A stretch of DNA of 35,140 nt from Staphylococcus ureilyticus (GTDB lineage: Bacteria > Bacillota > Bacilli > Staphylococcales > Staphylococcaceae): assembly GCF_002902235.1 (NCBI RefSeq), contig NZ_PPRL01000020.1, positions 1 to 35,140 of the forward strand. The letters are read 5' to 3'. A program made the position numbers and the translations under genes. Position 1 is the first letter of the stretch; every line of letters starts with the position of its first letter. Below the pieces are notes generated by a model, which was given only the letters and a program-made list of their open reading frames with translations, did not search any database and had not been told where the DNA came from. Shown here piece after piece: positions 25,174 through 32,634 of the stretch.

Positions 25174-26340
25174 GTGAGTAATGCTGGGTATATTGAACAA
25201 TGGAAAGGTAACATAGTACAGAATACACTTTCAGGTGTATTACTTGCACTTGCATTGTTACCTGGTGCAATTGCTTTTTCATTTATAGCAGGCGTGAATC
25301 CGACAATCGGTATGTTAAGTACTGGTTTAATGATGCTTGTACTTAGCTTGACTGGAAATAGAACCTTGATGGTATCAGCACCAAGTAGTGGTGTATCTTT
25401 AGTCGTAGCACCTTTAGCTGCAAGTCATGGATTGCAAGCTGTCATTTTAGCAACTTTATTTATGGGTATCATCCAAATTTCATTTGGGTATTTTCAAATT
25501 AATAAATGGTTAGAATTGATACCTGTCGGTGTTGTAATTGGATTTATGAATGCACTAGGTATATTATTATTTACATCTCAGCTAAAGAATATTTTAGGTA
25601 TTTCTATGGCAACTTATATCGTTGCAATCATGTCATTTTTTATTATTTGGTTGGGCGCTCAACATATCAAAATTATACCTGCACCATTGATATCCATTAT
25701 TATACTGACAATATTTTCGTGGGTATTAAAACCTGATATAAAATATGTGCACGATTTGTCTTCAATACATATTAAACTACCTTATCCAACTATCCCTATT
25801 GAAATATTAAATGTTAACTTTCTCCTAATTACATTGTTTTATGGTTTGATGATGGCTATTGTTGCAATCGTTCAAACGACTTTAACAGCAAGAATGATGG
25901 ATGAAGTAACAGATACAACTAGTGATAAAAATCGTGAATCAATAGGTCAAGGCATAGCTAATTTAGTAGTAGGATTATTTGGCGGTTATGGTGGAAGTGC
26001 GCTTGTTGGTCAATCGCGTTTTAATGTAACAATGGGGGCGAACTCTAGAGTTTCGACGCTTGTTACCGGCAGTTTTTTACTGGTAAGTTTATTTGTTTTT
26101 GGTGAAATTATAGGACATATTCCAATGGCTGTTTTAGCTACCGTGCTTATTACAATTTCATTGAATACATTTGATAGACGAACAATACCCTTTATACGTA
26201 AGTCACCTTTAGTAAATGGATTCATGGTAATACTTACGATGGTGCTTATTTTAATCTCTAATAATTTAGCGCTCGGCGTTGTGATTGTAACAATACTATA
26301 TTATATTTTTAAACGTTTTATAAATTTAGAAAGGACGTGA
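25174..26340 (+). CDS. SulP-family inorganic anion/organic acid transporter without STAS domain
   Basis: A 388-aa membrane protein with about ten to twelve helices. The opening GVLLALALLPGAIAFSFIAGVNPTIG (given in part, about residues 20-45) and the following GNRTLMVSAPSSGVSLVVAP match the SulP transporter core, and GQGIANLVVGLFGGYGGSALVGQS (in part, about 255-278) is the family's second conserved loop. The usual cytoplasmic C-terminal STAS domain is absent; the protein stops soon after the last helix. The GTG start at 25174 has GGGGGTGAG upstream, and TTGACA lies at 25123. Substrate unknown. It precedes an M20 amidohydrolase by 6 nt, so the pair probably imports and then hydrolyses one compound. 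Confidence 0.8.
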   Translation: MSNAGYIEQWKGNIVQNTLSGVLLALALLPGAIAFSFIAGVNPTIGMLSTGLMMLVLSLTGNRTLMVSAPSSGVSLVVAPLAASHGLQAVILATLFMGIIQISFGYFQINKWLELIPVGVVIGFMNALGILLFTSQLKNILGISMATYIVAIMSFFIIWLGAQHIKIIPAPLISIIILTIFSWVLKPDIKYVHDLSSIHIKLPYPTIPIEILNVNFLLITLFYGLMMAIVAIVQTTLTARMMDEVTDTTSDKNRESIGQGIANLVVGLFGGYGGSALVGQSRFNVTMGANSRVSTLVTGSFLLVSLFVFGEIIGHIPMAVLATVLITISLNTFDRRTIPFIRKSPLVNGFMVILTMVLILISNNLALGVVIVTILYYIFKRFINLERT

Positions 26341-26346
26341 CATGTC

Positions 26347-27471
26347 ATGCCACAATATGAAGACTTTGTAAAATGGAGACGTACATTTCATCAGTTTCCA
26401 GAATTGTCTGATGATGAATATGAAACAACGAAACGATTAAGACGTATTTTAGAAAGTTATGAAATTAAAATTTTAGATATACCGTTGGAAACTGGTTTGA
26501 TTGCTGAAGTAGGTCAAGGAGATACGTTTATTGCTGTTCGATCGGATATAGATGCTTTGCCAATTAATGAAGAAGTTGTACATGAATTTACATCAACTAA
26601 TGAAGGTATTATGCATGCTTGTGGTCATGATATCCATATGGCAAGTATTTTAGCAACAGCTACAAAATTAAAAGAAATTGAAGATCAATTAAAAGGTAGA
26701 GTACGTTTTATTTTTCAACCTGCCGAAGAGCTGGGATATGGTGCTGTTAAATTAGCTGAGACAGGTGCCATTGATGGTACAAAAGCTGTGCTTGGTTATC
26801 ATAATTATCCTACTATGGATATAGGTACATTGGCAGTGAAATCTGGTGCCGTGACATCCTCTGTAGATCGCTTTGAATTTAAAATTAAGGGTAAAGGTGC
26901 ACATGCAGCAAAGCCTGAACAAGGTAATGATCCAGTCATCGTGTTAGGTCAATTAATCAATAGTGTTCAATCCATCGTCAGCAGAAATTTATCTGCTTTT
27001 GATAATGCAGTCGTAACGATTGGAGAAGTATCTTGTGGTAATACATGGAATGTTATTGCAGATCAAGCTTATGTACAAGGTACAGTGAGAAGTTTTGATG
27101 AAGGTATTCGCACATTCATTGAGAAGAGATTGAGAGAAATTGGGAGTGGATTGGCAGAAGTATTTGATGTTGAAATTGAAACACAATATATACGATTACC
27201 AGGCGCAGTGATTAATGACGAAAAATTAACAGACGATGCAATTAACGTTGCTAAACAAGTAGGTTACAATGTGAATATAATGGAACAGCCATTAACTATT
27301 GGTGAAGATTTTTCTGGGTTTGCCAACAAGTATCCAAGTGTATTTGTTTTTATTGGATCTAATAGTGACTATGATTTACATCACCCCAAATATGATCCCG
27401 ATGAACGCATTTTAGAAAAAGTACCAGATTACTTTGTAACATTTGTACAGAAATTATTGAACGAAACTTAA
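26347..27471 (+). CDS. M20-family amidohydrolase (aminoacylase/carboxypeptidase type)
   Basis: A 374-aa metallo-hydrolase of the M20D group. Metal ligands are visible in HACGHDIHMA (about residue 90), FQPAEELGYGA (about 123), GYHNYPTMDIG (about 150) and LHHPKYDPDE (about 348); the central dimerisation domain runs from about 175 to 285. Members cleave N-acyl or amide bonds of small substrates such as N-acetyl amino acids, hippurate or IAA conjugates. It starts at the ATG at 26347, only 6 nt after the SulP stop, and shares its transcript. AAAGGACGTGA is the nearest ribosome binding site, 12 nt away. Confidence 0.88.
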   Translation: MPQYEDFVKWRRTFHQFPELSDDEYETTKRLRRILESYEIKILDIPLETGLIAEVGQGDTFIAVRSDIDALPINEEVVHEFTSTNEGIMHACGHDIHMASILATATKLKEIEDQLKGRVRFIFQPAEELGYGAVKLAETGAIDGTKAVLGYHNYPTMDIGTLAVKSGAVTSSVDRFEFKIKGKGAHAAKPEQGNDPVIVLGQLINSVQSIVSRNLSAFDNAVVTIGEVSCGNTWNVIADQAYVQGTVRSFDEGIRTFIEKRLREIGSGLAEVFDVEIETQYIRLPGAVINDEKLTDDAINVAKQVGYNVNIMEQPLTIGEDFSGFANKYPSVFVFIGSNSDYDLHHPKYDPDERILEKVPDYFVTFVQKLLNET

Positions 27472-27485
27472 AAATATAATCTTGT

Positions 27486-27510
27486 GTTATGGGCGATTTA
27501 ATTTGGGTAA
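27486..27510 (+). promoter_or_regulatory. Candidate sigma-B promoter upstream of the SDR gene
   Basis: GTTATG (27486-27491) and GGGTAA (27505-27510) are spaced by 13 nt, close to the consensus GTTTAA-N12/14-GGGTAT for the general stress sigma factor. It lies about 40 nt before the start codon. No sigma-A pair competes in the same stretch. Confidence 0.7.
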
Positions 27511-27549
27511 AAAATAATTACAACCATTATTTTTTGAGGAGGATTAAGC

Positions 27550-28431
27550 ATGGCGTCTCAAGATCCTAGAAAGAAATATTCAAATGCAGATTTTCCAAAA
27601 CAAGAGCAACCCGTTCCAGGTTTACAAAAAGATCTGGACCCTAAACCAGATTGTGGAGAAACTTCTTATACCGGTTATGGTAGATTGAAAGGTTTAAAGA
27701 TGTTAGTAACAGGTGGAGATTCAGCTATTGGTAGAGCAGCAGCTATTGCGTATGCTAAAGAAGGTGCTGATGTTGCAATCAATTACTTGCCATCAGAACA
27801 AGAAGATGCTGAAGAAGTAGAAGAAGTTATTACATCGGCAGGACAACAAGCTGTGCTAATACCGGGTGATTTACGCAATGAACAATTCAATTATGAGTTA
27901 GTAGAACGTGCATATCACGCGTTAGGTGGATTAGACAATGTTACACTCGTAGCTGGACATCAACAATATAGAGATACACTTAAGGGCTTCGATACAGCGT
28001 CATTTACTGAAACCTTTGAAACGAATGTGTATCCAATATTTTGGACTGTACAAAAAGCGATTGATTATCTTGAACCAGGTGCTACAATTACGACAACGTC
28101 ATCTGTACAAGGTTATAACCCAAGTCCAATTTTACATGATTATGCAGCATCAAAAGCTGCAATCATATCGCTAACTAAAAGTTTGTCTGAAGAACTAGGA
28201 GCTAAAGGCATCCGTGTTAACTGTGTTGCACCAGGACCATTTTGGTCACCACTTCAAATATCAGGTGGACAACCACAATCCAAAATTCCAACATTTGGAC
28301 AAAAAGAAGTGCTTGGCAGAGCAGGTCAACCTGTAGAATTAGCAGGCGTTTATGTTCATTTAGCAGCTGATGAATCAAGTTACACTACTGGCCAAGTATA
28401 CGGGGTTACAGGTGGTACACAATTAGATTAA
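27550..28431 (+). CDS. Short-chain dehydrogenase/reductase, general-stress type (YhdF/YdaD-like)
   Basis: A 293-aa cytoplasmic oxidoreductase. An unusual N-terminal extension (residues 1-50, KYSNADFPKQEQPVPGLQKDLDPKPDCGE in part) precedes the NAD(P)-binding Rossmann motif TGGDSAIGRA (about 54-63). The catalytic Tyr198 and Lys202 stand in YAASK, and NCVAPGPFW follows. The P-G-x-x-x-x-L-D-P-K-P-D opening is typical of the stress-induced SDR group that includes B. subtilis YhdF, which is under sigma B. The candidate sigma-B promoter upstream agrees. GAGGAGG precedes the ATG. Monocistronic; a hairpin terminator follows. Substrate unknown. Confidence 0.9.
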   Translation: MASQDPRKKYSNADFPKQEQPVPGLQKDLDPKPDCGETSYTGYGRLKGLKMLVTGGDSAIGRAAAIAYAKEGADVAINYLPSEQEDAEEVEEVITSAGQQAVLIPGDLRNEQFNYELVERAYHALGGLDNVTLVAGHQQYRDTLKGFDTASFTETFETNVYPIFWTVQKAIDYLEPGATITTTSSVQGYNPSPILHDYAASKAAIISLTKSLSEELGAKGIRVNCVAPGPFWSPLQISGGQPQSKIPTFGQKEVLGRAGQPVELAGVYVHLAADESSYTTGQVYGVTGGTQLD

Positions 28432-28440
28432 TTTGATAGA

Positions 28441-28510
28441 TGGCTATGACAAAGTGATTCGTGCTTAAATGAACAGTTATGCACTTACATTTTGATATAG
28501 CCACTTTTTA
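28441..28510 (+). terminator. Terminator hairpin downstream of the SDR gene
   Basis: TGGCTAT (28441-28447) pairs with ATAGCCA (28497-28503). The inner arms CAAAGTG and CACTT...TTG extend the stem, and TTTTT follows. Confidence 0.75.
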
Positions 28511-28547
28511 TTTATGATTTTTATTTATGAAAGGAAAGTGAATTTTT

Positions 28548-29159
28548 GTGAAACATTTTAAAGCAAGTGAATTGTCTAAAAGACAAAACTATAAATTATT
28601 GAGTGGTAGTATCATACCTAGGCCAATAGCCTTTGTGACGTCTCAAGATAAAAATGGCAAGTTAAATGCGGCACCTTTCAGTTTTTTTAACGTGGTGAAT
28701 AGTGCACCACCGATGATTATGATTTCTACAGGACGTTCAGAAGGTAAACGTAAAGACACTTCACTTAATATTGAAGAGACTGAAAATTTTGTAGTACATA
28801 TCACTGATGAAACAAACGTAGAGCAAATTAACCGTACAGCTGCACCATTGGATCGTACTGAAAATGAATTAGAACGAACAGCGTTAACCCTTGTCGACTC
28901 AGAACTAATAACTGTACCTGGTATTGAACAGGCGAAAATACGTATGGAATGTAAATTAGAGCGGATTATATCATTAGGGGATACTGACGAGGGGTCAGAT
29001 CTAATCATTGGAGAAGTCGTGATGTTTCATATTAATGAAAATGTGTATTTTGAAGACAGTAAGATTAATGCACAAGCACTAGAAGCCGTGTGCCGTTTAG
29101 CTGGAAATGATTATGCCTCAATCGGTGATACATTTACGATTGTTCGGCCAACGGAATAA
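28548..29159 (+). CDS. Flavin reductase-like FMN-binding protein
   Basis: A 203-aa protein of the flavin-reductase-like family (split-barrel FMN-binding). The N-terminal part YKLLSGSIIPRPIAFVTSQD (about residues 13-32) followed by NAAPFSFFNVVNSAPPMIMIS (about 38-58 in part) is diagnostic. It probably uses FMN to reduce a small substrate or supplies reduced flavin. The start is GTG at 28548; AAAGGAAAG upstream is rather distant (about 12 nt). It reads alone between a terminator and the SAM riboswitch. No partner monooxygenase is seen. Confidence 0.88.
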   Translation: MKHFKASELSKRQNYKLLSGSIIPRPIAFVTSQDKNGKLNAAPFSFFNVVNSAPPMIMISTGRSEGKRKDTSLNIEETENFVVHITDETNVEQINRTAAPLDRTENELERTALTLVDSELITVPGIEQAKIRMECKLERIISLGDTDEGSDLIIGEVVMFHINENVYFEDSKINAQALEAVCRLAGNDYASIGDTFTIVRPTE

Positions 29160-29199
29160 CCTTTGAAATAAAATATCATTTCATATGATAACTCTATAA

Positions 29200-29228
29200 T
29201 TGACGAAGTGGCATGAATAGTGTACTGT
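29200..29228 (+). promoter_or_regulatory. Sigma-A promoter of the SAM-riboswitch transcript
   Basis: TTGACG (29200-29205) and TACTGT (29223-29228) have a 17-nt spacer. Transcription would start near 29235, about 11 nt before the riboswitch P1 stem. Confidence 0.6.
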
Positions 29229-29245
29229 TATAAAATAAATAAAAT

Positions 29246-29346
29246 AGCTTATCTAGAGAAGTGGAGGGACTGGCCCGTTGAAACTTCGGCAACATGGTAA
29301 TGCGTGTGCCAATTCCAGTAGCATAAAATGTGCTAGAAGATAAGAT
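29246..29346 (+). ncRNA. SAM-I riboswitch (S box leader)
   Basis: The P1 stem is CTTATCT (29248-29254) with AGATAAG (29338-29344). Between them the conserved AGAG...GGAGGGACTGGCCC (29255-29276), then GAAACTTCGGCAAC, and AATTCCA match the S box core that binds S-adenosylmethionine. A terminator stem follows at 29364. High SAM should favour termination before the transporter gene, so expression rises when methionine is scarce. Confidence 0.95.
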
Positions 29347-29363
29347 TAAAGATGTATCGATTT

Positions 29364-29400
29364 ACTCTTTTCTTCTATGAGAAAAGAGTTTTTTATTTTT
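29364..29400 (+). terminator. Riboswitch expression-platform terminator
   Basis: ACTCTTTTCT (29364-29373) and AGAAAAGAGT (29380-29389) form a perfect 10-bp stem with a 6-nt loop, followed by a T-rich run. This is the off-state hairpin of the SAM-I switch. Confidence 0.88.
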
Positions 29401-29460
29401 TTATGGTAAGCAAAATGAATGATTGACTAAAAAAGTAATGATAAAGAAAGTTGGTTTTGT

Positions 29461-30747
29461 ATGACGGAAAATAAAAAAGGTAATGCATGGGCGCTTGTGC
29501 CATTAATCATTTTTGTAGGTATATTTTTAGGTGTGGGCGTTATTACTGGTGACTTTTCAATAATGCCACTCAATGTTGCAATTATTATCGCATCCATTGT
29601 GGGTTTGTTGATCAATAAAAAAGAAACATTTTCTAAAAAAGTAGATGTATTTACAAAAGGCGCTGGACATTCAAATATTATTTTGATGATGTTAATATTT
29701 CTACTTGCGGGTGCATTTTCTCAAACTACAGAAGATATGGGGGGAGTCAAGTCGACGGTAAATTTAGGACTATCCTTTATTCCAGAAAACTTAATTATCG
29801 TCGGTTTATTTATCATTTGTATGTTTGTATCACTTTCAATGGGTACTTCAGTCGGTACAGTTGCAGCTATAGCGCCGGTTGGTTTTGGTTTGAGTCAGGC
29901 GACGGATGTATCTGCAGCGATAACAATGGCTACTGTCGTTGGTGGAGCAATGTTTGGTGATAATTTATCAATGATTTCGGATACTACAATTGCCGCTGTT
30001 CGTACTCAAAAAACTAAAATGAGCGATAAGTTTAAGGTGAACATAAAGATTGTATTACCAGGTGCGCTATTTACTGTTATAGTACTTTGGTTTTTAACGC
30101 ATGGTGCTCAGATAGATACTACGAAATCATATGACTATAACTTTATTAAAGTTATTCCATACTTATTGGTACTGATTTTAGCACTGGCAGGTATAAATGT
30201 AATTATAGTGTTGATTGGTGGTACCGTATTATCTGCGATTATTGGACTGGTTGATGGATCATTCAACTGGTCAGGCTTGCTTAGTTCAATCTCAAAAGGA
30301 ATTGTTGGTATGGAGGATATTGCGATTATTGCACTATTAATTGGTGGACTCGTAGCATTGATACAACATAATGGTGGTATCACTTGGCTATTAAATTTTG
30401 TACGCAATAGGGTTAAATCAAAACGCGGTGCAGAATTAGGTATAGCGGGACTTGTGAGTGCTGCGGATATTTCGACTGCCAATAATACAATTTCTATATT
30501 AATGGCAGGCCCCTTAGCTAAAGATATTGCGGATGAATACGAGATTGATCCTAGGAAATCTGCAAGTATTTTAGATATGTTTGCAAGCTGTTTCCAAGGT
30601 TTATTACCTTATAGTCCGCAAGTTATAGCAGCAGCAGGCGTTGCGTCTATCTCACCAGTTTCATTAATGCCGTATTCAATTTATCCGATCATTCTAGGTG
30701 TTTGTGGTCTAATTGCAATTTTCTTTAGATTACCAAGATTAAAATAA
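29461..30747 (+). CDS. NhaC-family transporter under SAM riboswitch, probable methionine transporter (MetT-like)
   Basis: A 428-aa membrane protein with about eleven helices. The core MGTSVGTVAAIAPVGFG then GAMFGDNLSMISDTTIAAVRT (abbreviated, about residues 125-180) belongs to the NhaC ion-transporter family and is shared with the gene at 8400-9728. The SAM-I riboswitch directly upstream argues against a plain Na+/H+ antiporter: comparative genomics has proposed such S-box-controlled NhaC proteins (MetT) as methionine importers. The assignment is therefore by regulation, not by residues. The ATG at 29461 has only a weak AAAGAAAG upstream. It is monocistronic, with a terminator at 30761-30813. 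Confidence 0.85.
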   Translation: MTENKKGNAWALVPLIIFVGIFLGVGVITGDFSIMPLNVAIIIASIVGLLINKKETFSKKVDVFTKGAGHSNIILMMLIFLLAGAFSQTTEDMGGVKSTVNLGLSFIPENLIIVGLFIICMFVSLSMGTSVGTVAAIAPVGFGLSQATDVSAAITMATVVGGAMFGDNLSMISDTTIAAVRTQKTKMSDKFKVNIKIVLPGALFTVIVLWFLTHGAQIDTTKSYDYNFIKVIPYLLVLILALAGINVIIVLIGGTVLSAIIGLVDGSFNWSGLLSSISKGIVGMEDIAIIALLIGGLVALIQHNGGITWLLNFVRNRVKSKRGAELGIAGLVSAADISTANNTISILMAGPLAKDIADEYEIDPRKSASILDMFASCFQGLLPYSPQVIAAAGVASISPVSLMPYSIYPIILGVCGLIAIFFRLPRLK

Positions 30748-30760
30748 AAAAGTTGATTAA

Positions 30761-30813
30761 AAGAAAGGGCAACAGTTTATATTATTTGATATAGACTGTT
30801 TGTCCTCTTTTTT
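30761..30813 (+). terminator. Rho-independent terminator of the SAM-controlled transporter
   Basis: AGGGC-AACAGTTTATAT on the left pairs with ATATAGACTGTTTGTCCT on the right with small bulges, followed by TTTTTT. Confidence 0.8.
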
Positions 30814-30846
30814 AAGAAGTAAGATAGTCTTAAAAAAGGGAAAATT

Positions 30847-30876
30847 TTGACGTTTACTGATTAATAACGATAGAAT
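30847..30876 (+). promoter_or_regulatory. Candidate promoter for the SRPBCC gene
   Basis: TTGACG (30847-30852) and TAGAAT (30871-30876) with an 18-nt spacer, about 120 nt before the gene. A second -10-like TATAAT at 30949-30954 lies closer but lacks a clear -35. Confidence 0.4.
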
Positions 30877-30994
30877 AAATAGGTTATCACTTTTAAAGGG
30901 GATATAAAGGAAAGTTGAATTTCATAGTATTATTGTTTAGAAGTCTAGTATAATGAGTTAGAATAGTTATAAGAGTGAAAGTAGGTGAACAATC

Positions 30995-31501
30995 ATGGCT
31001 AGATATAATGTGGAAAATGAAAACGTAGAAATTCAGTTGGAAAGACTGTTTAAAGTTGAACCTGAATTAGTATATCAAGCTTGGACTGAGCAACGATTTC
31101 TTAAACAATGGTTTATGACAACTGAACGAACGAATAAATCAATAGAGATAGACGCTGTACAAAACGGAAGCTATGAAATTATTGATGTTCGTAAAGGGAA
31201 AGAAAATATAGTGAAGGGTTCTTACGTTACTTTGAACCCAAATGAATATATTGTAATGACGATAGGGATGCCTGAATTAAGTGACTCTGAAGATACAATT
31301 GAAGTAGAGATGTTTGAAAGAGAACCAGGCATAACCCAAATGATTTTTAATTATACAGCTTATGTACCTAGGGAACGCAGATTGACATCATTAGAGTATA
31401 AGCAAAAGAAAAAGGAATATCATGATTCTACTGCGCATGGTTTTGAAATGTTATTTGATAAGCTGCAAACAACACTAGAAGAATATGAAGAGGAACAATA
31501 A
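30995..31501 (+). CDS. SRPBCC / AHSA1-domain protein
   Basis: A 168-aa single-domain cytoplasmic protein of the START-like SRPBCC superfamily, closest to the AHSA1 (activator of Hsp90 ATPase homologue) subgroup. The opening IQLERLFKVEPELVYQAWTE (about residues 13-32) with KQWF (about 36) is the usual first strand, helix and tryptophan pattern. Such proteins bind a hydrophobic ligand in a deep cavity; the ligand is unknown. AGTAGGTGA lies before the ATG. It has no clear operon partner. Confidence 0.85.
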   Translation: MARYNVENENVEIQLERLFKVEPELVYQAWTEQRFLKQWFMTTERTNKSIEIDAVQNGSYEIIDVRKGKENIVKGSYVTLNPNEYIVMTIGMPELSDSEDTIEVEMFEREPGITQMIFNYTAYVPRERRLTSLEYKQKKKEYHDSTAHGFEMLFDKLQTTLEEYEEEQ

Positions 31502-31532
31502 AAAATCATTACAACCTAACTCAATAAATTAA

Positions 31533-31645
31533 AAGTGGGACTCAGGCATATTTGGGCAGAAGCTCATGTATCAGTCCCACTTGTGTAATAAATTGAGATG
31601 TTGACTAAGAGGCTGAGACAATTAATTTGTCCAGCTTTCTTTTAT
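31533..31645. repeat. Two hairpins between convergent SRPBCC and RpiR genes
   Basis: The first is AAGTGGGACT (31533-31542) with AGTCCCACTT (31573-31582), a perfect 10-bp pair over a 30-nt loop; on the minus strand it is followed by TTTTAATTT, so it may end the rpiR transcript. The second is GCTG-a-GACAA with TTGTC-CAGC (about 31612-31636) followed by TTTCTTTT, which suits the plus-strand gene. Similar GTGGGACT...AGTCCCAC elements are common between staphylococcal genes. Confidence 0.65.
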
Positions 31646-31662
31646 TTGATATGTTAATTATT

Positions 31663-32424
31663 TTATGTGAATTGACCGTATTGTATACGCTCATTAAATT
31701 TACGTAGTACCGTTTCAAAAAAAATATGGTAGCTGATAAAGCTGGAATAATCAATGCCGTTTGTTAAATAAAAAGTGTTACTTGATACGTAGATATTATA
31801 ATTTGCCTTTTGAGCCAAGGTGTTGTCTTGAAGCGTAGTAATAGAAATGAAATACTTTTGACGCAGTTGCAGTAAATTCGTTATATCGGATAAGTGATCG
31901 GTCTCGCCGGATAAAGAAATAATAAAAAACAAATCATTATCAGAAGCTTTATTTAACACCATTTTAAATTCATGTACATCATGTAATACAATAATATTTT
32001 TATGTATGGTCAATAAAATTCTTTGAGCTTCTTGCGCAACATTCATTTGAGCTAAACCTGTGCCATATAAATATACCGTTTCGGCTTGATATATTTTGTC
32101 AGTAACTAAGTCGTAATCGATACGCTCTAAATAAGTGAAGGTATTTTCAATTTCTTGTTTAAAAGCGTTCATAGAGTCACAAGGTAATTGATGGACTTGT
32201 TCAGATTCAAATTTTAAGTATGATTTAAAATCACTGTAGCCATCAAAGCCGAGCTTACGAGTAAAACGATGAATACTTGCATTTGATGCATGTGTATAAG
32301 CCGCTAAATCTTGGATTTTCATTGTTTTACAATCTGATATATGTGTGTTTATAAAATGAGCGATTTGTAGGTCGTTTTCATTTAATTTATTAAAATTGTT
32401 ATTTATGCGTTCATCTAAAAGCAA
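31663..32424 (-). CDS. MurR/RpiR-family transcriptional regulator
   Basis: A 253-aa regulator. The N-terminal helix-turn-helix domain (about residues 1-75, with KIQDLAAYTHASNASIHRFTRKLGFDGYSDFK in part) is joined to a C-terminal SIS sugar-phosphate-binding domain (about 100-235: VYLYGTGLAQMNVAQEAQRILL, FIISLSGETDHL). It faces the glucoside PTS gene divergently, so it most likely senses the phosphorylated sugar and controls that gene. The start is taken as TTG at 32424, with GAGGTGAT 8 nt upstream; the GTG at 32433 overlaps that ribosome binding site. A palindromic operator lies just upstream. Confidence 0.88.
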   Translation of the reverse strand: MLLDERINNNFNKLNENDLQIAHFINTHISDCKTMKIQDLAAYTHASNASIHRFTRKLGFDGYSDFKSYLKFESEQVHQLPCDSMNAFKQEIENTFTYLERIDYDLVTDKIYQAETVYLYGTGLAQMNVAQEAQRILLTIHKNIIVLHDVHEFKMVLNKASDNDLFFIISLSGETDHLSDITNLLQLRQKYFISITTLQDNTLAQKANYNIYVSSNTFYLTNGIDYSSFISYHIFFETVLRKFNERIQYGQFT

Positions 32425-32442
32425 CGTTATCACCTCAGAATT

Positions 32443-32469
32443 TTGAAAATATTTTCAAGTTTTGAAAAT
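32443..32469. promoter_or_regulatory. Probable RpiR operator between the divergent genes
   Basis: TTGAAAATATTTTCAA (32443-32458) is a perfect 16-bp palindrome, and a further half-site TTGAAAAT follows at 32462-32469. Such TGAAAA-TTTTCA dyads are typical of RpiR-family operators. The location allows autoregulation and control of the PTS gene. Confidence 0.65.
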
Positions 32470-32511
32470 GTAATCTTATTGTACAAAATTGTTCGTAATG
32501 GCGTCAAACTA

Positions 32512-32539
32512 TTGTTCTGATGTAAGCGTTTACTATAAA
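32512..32539 (+). promoter_or_regulatory. PTS gene promoter with a CcpA cre-like site in its spacer
   Basis: TTGTTC (32512-32517) and TATAAA (32534-32539) are spaced by 16 nt. ATGTAAGCGTTTACT (32520-32534) fits the cre consensus except for its final base and fills the spacer. Repression by CcpA during growth on glucose is expected. The activity is inferred. Confidence 0.65.
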
Positions 32540-32634
32540 ATCGATGGTAAATTGATCCATAATCATTTGAATAGAGAGAGATTCAATTATCATAAGTGAA
32601 TTACTTTGGAAATTTAGAAAAAGGGGAACTTTAT

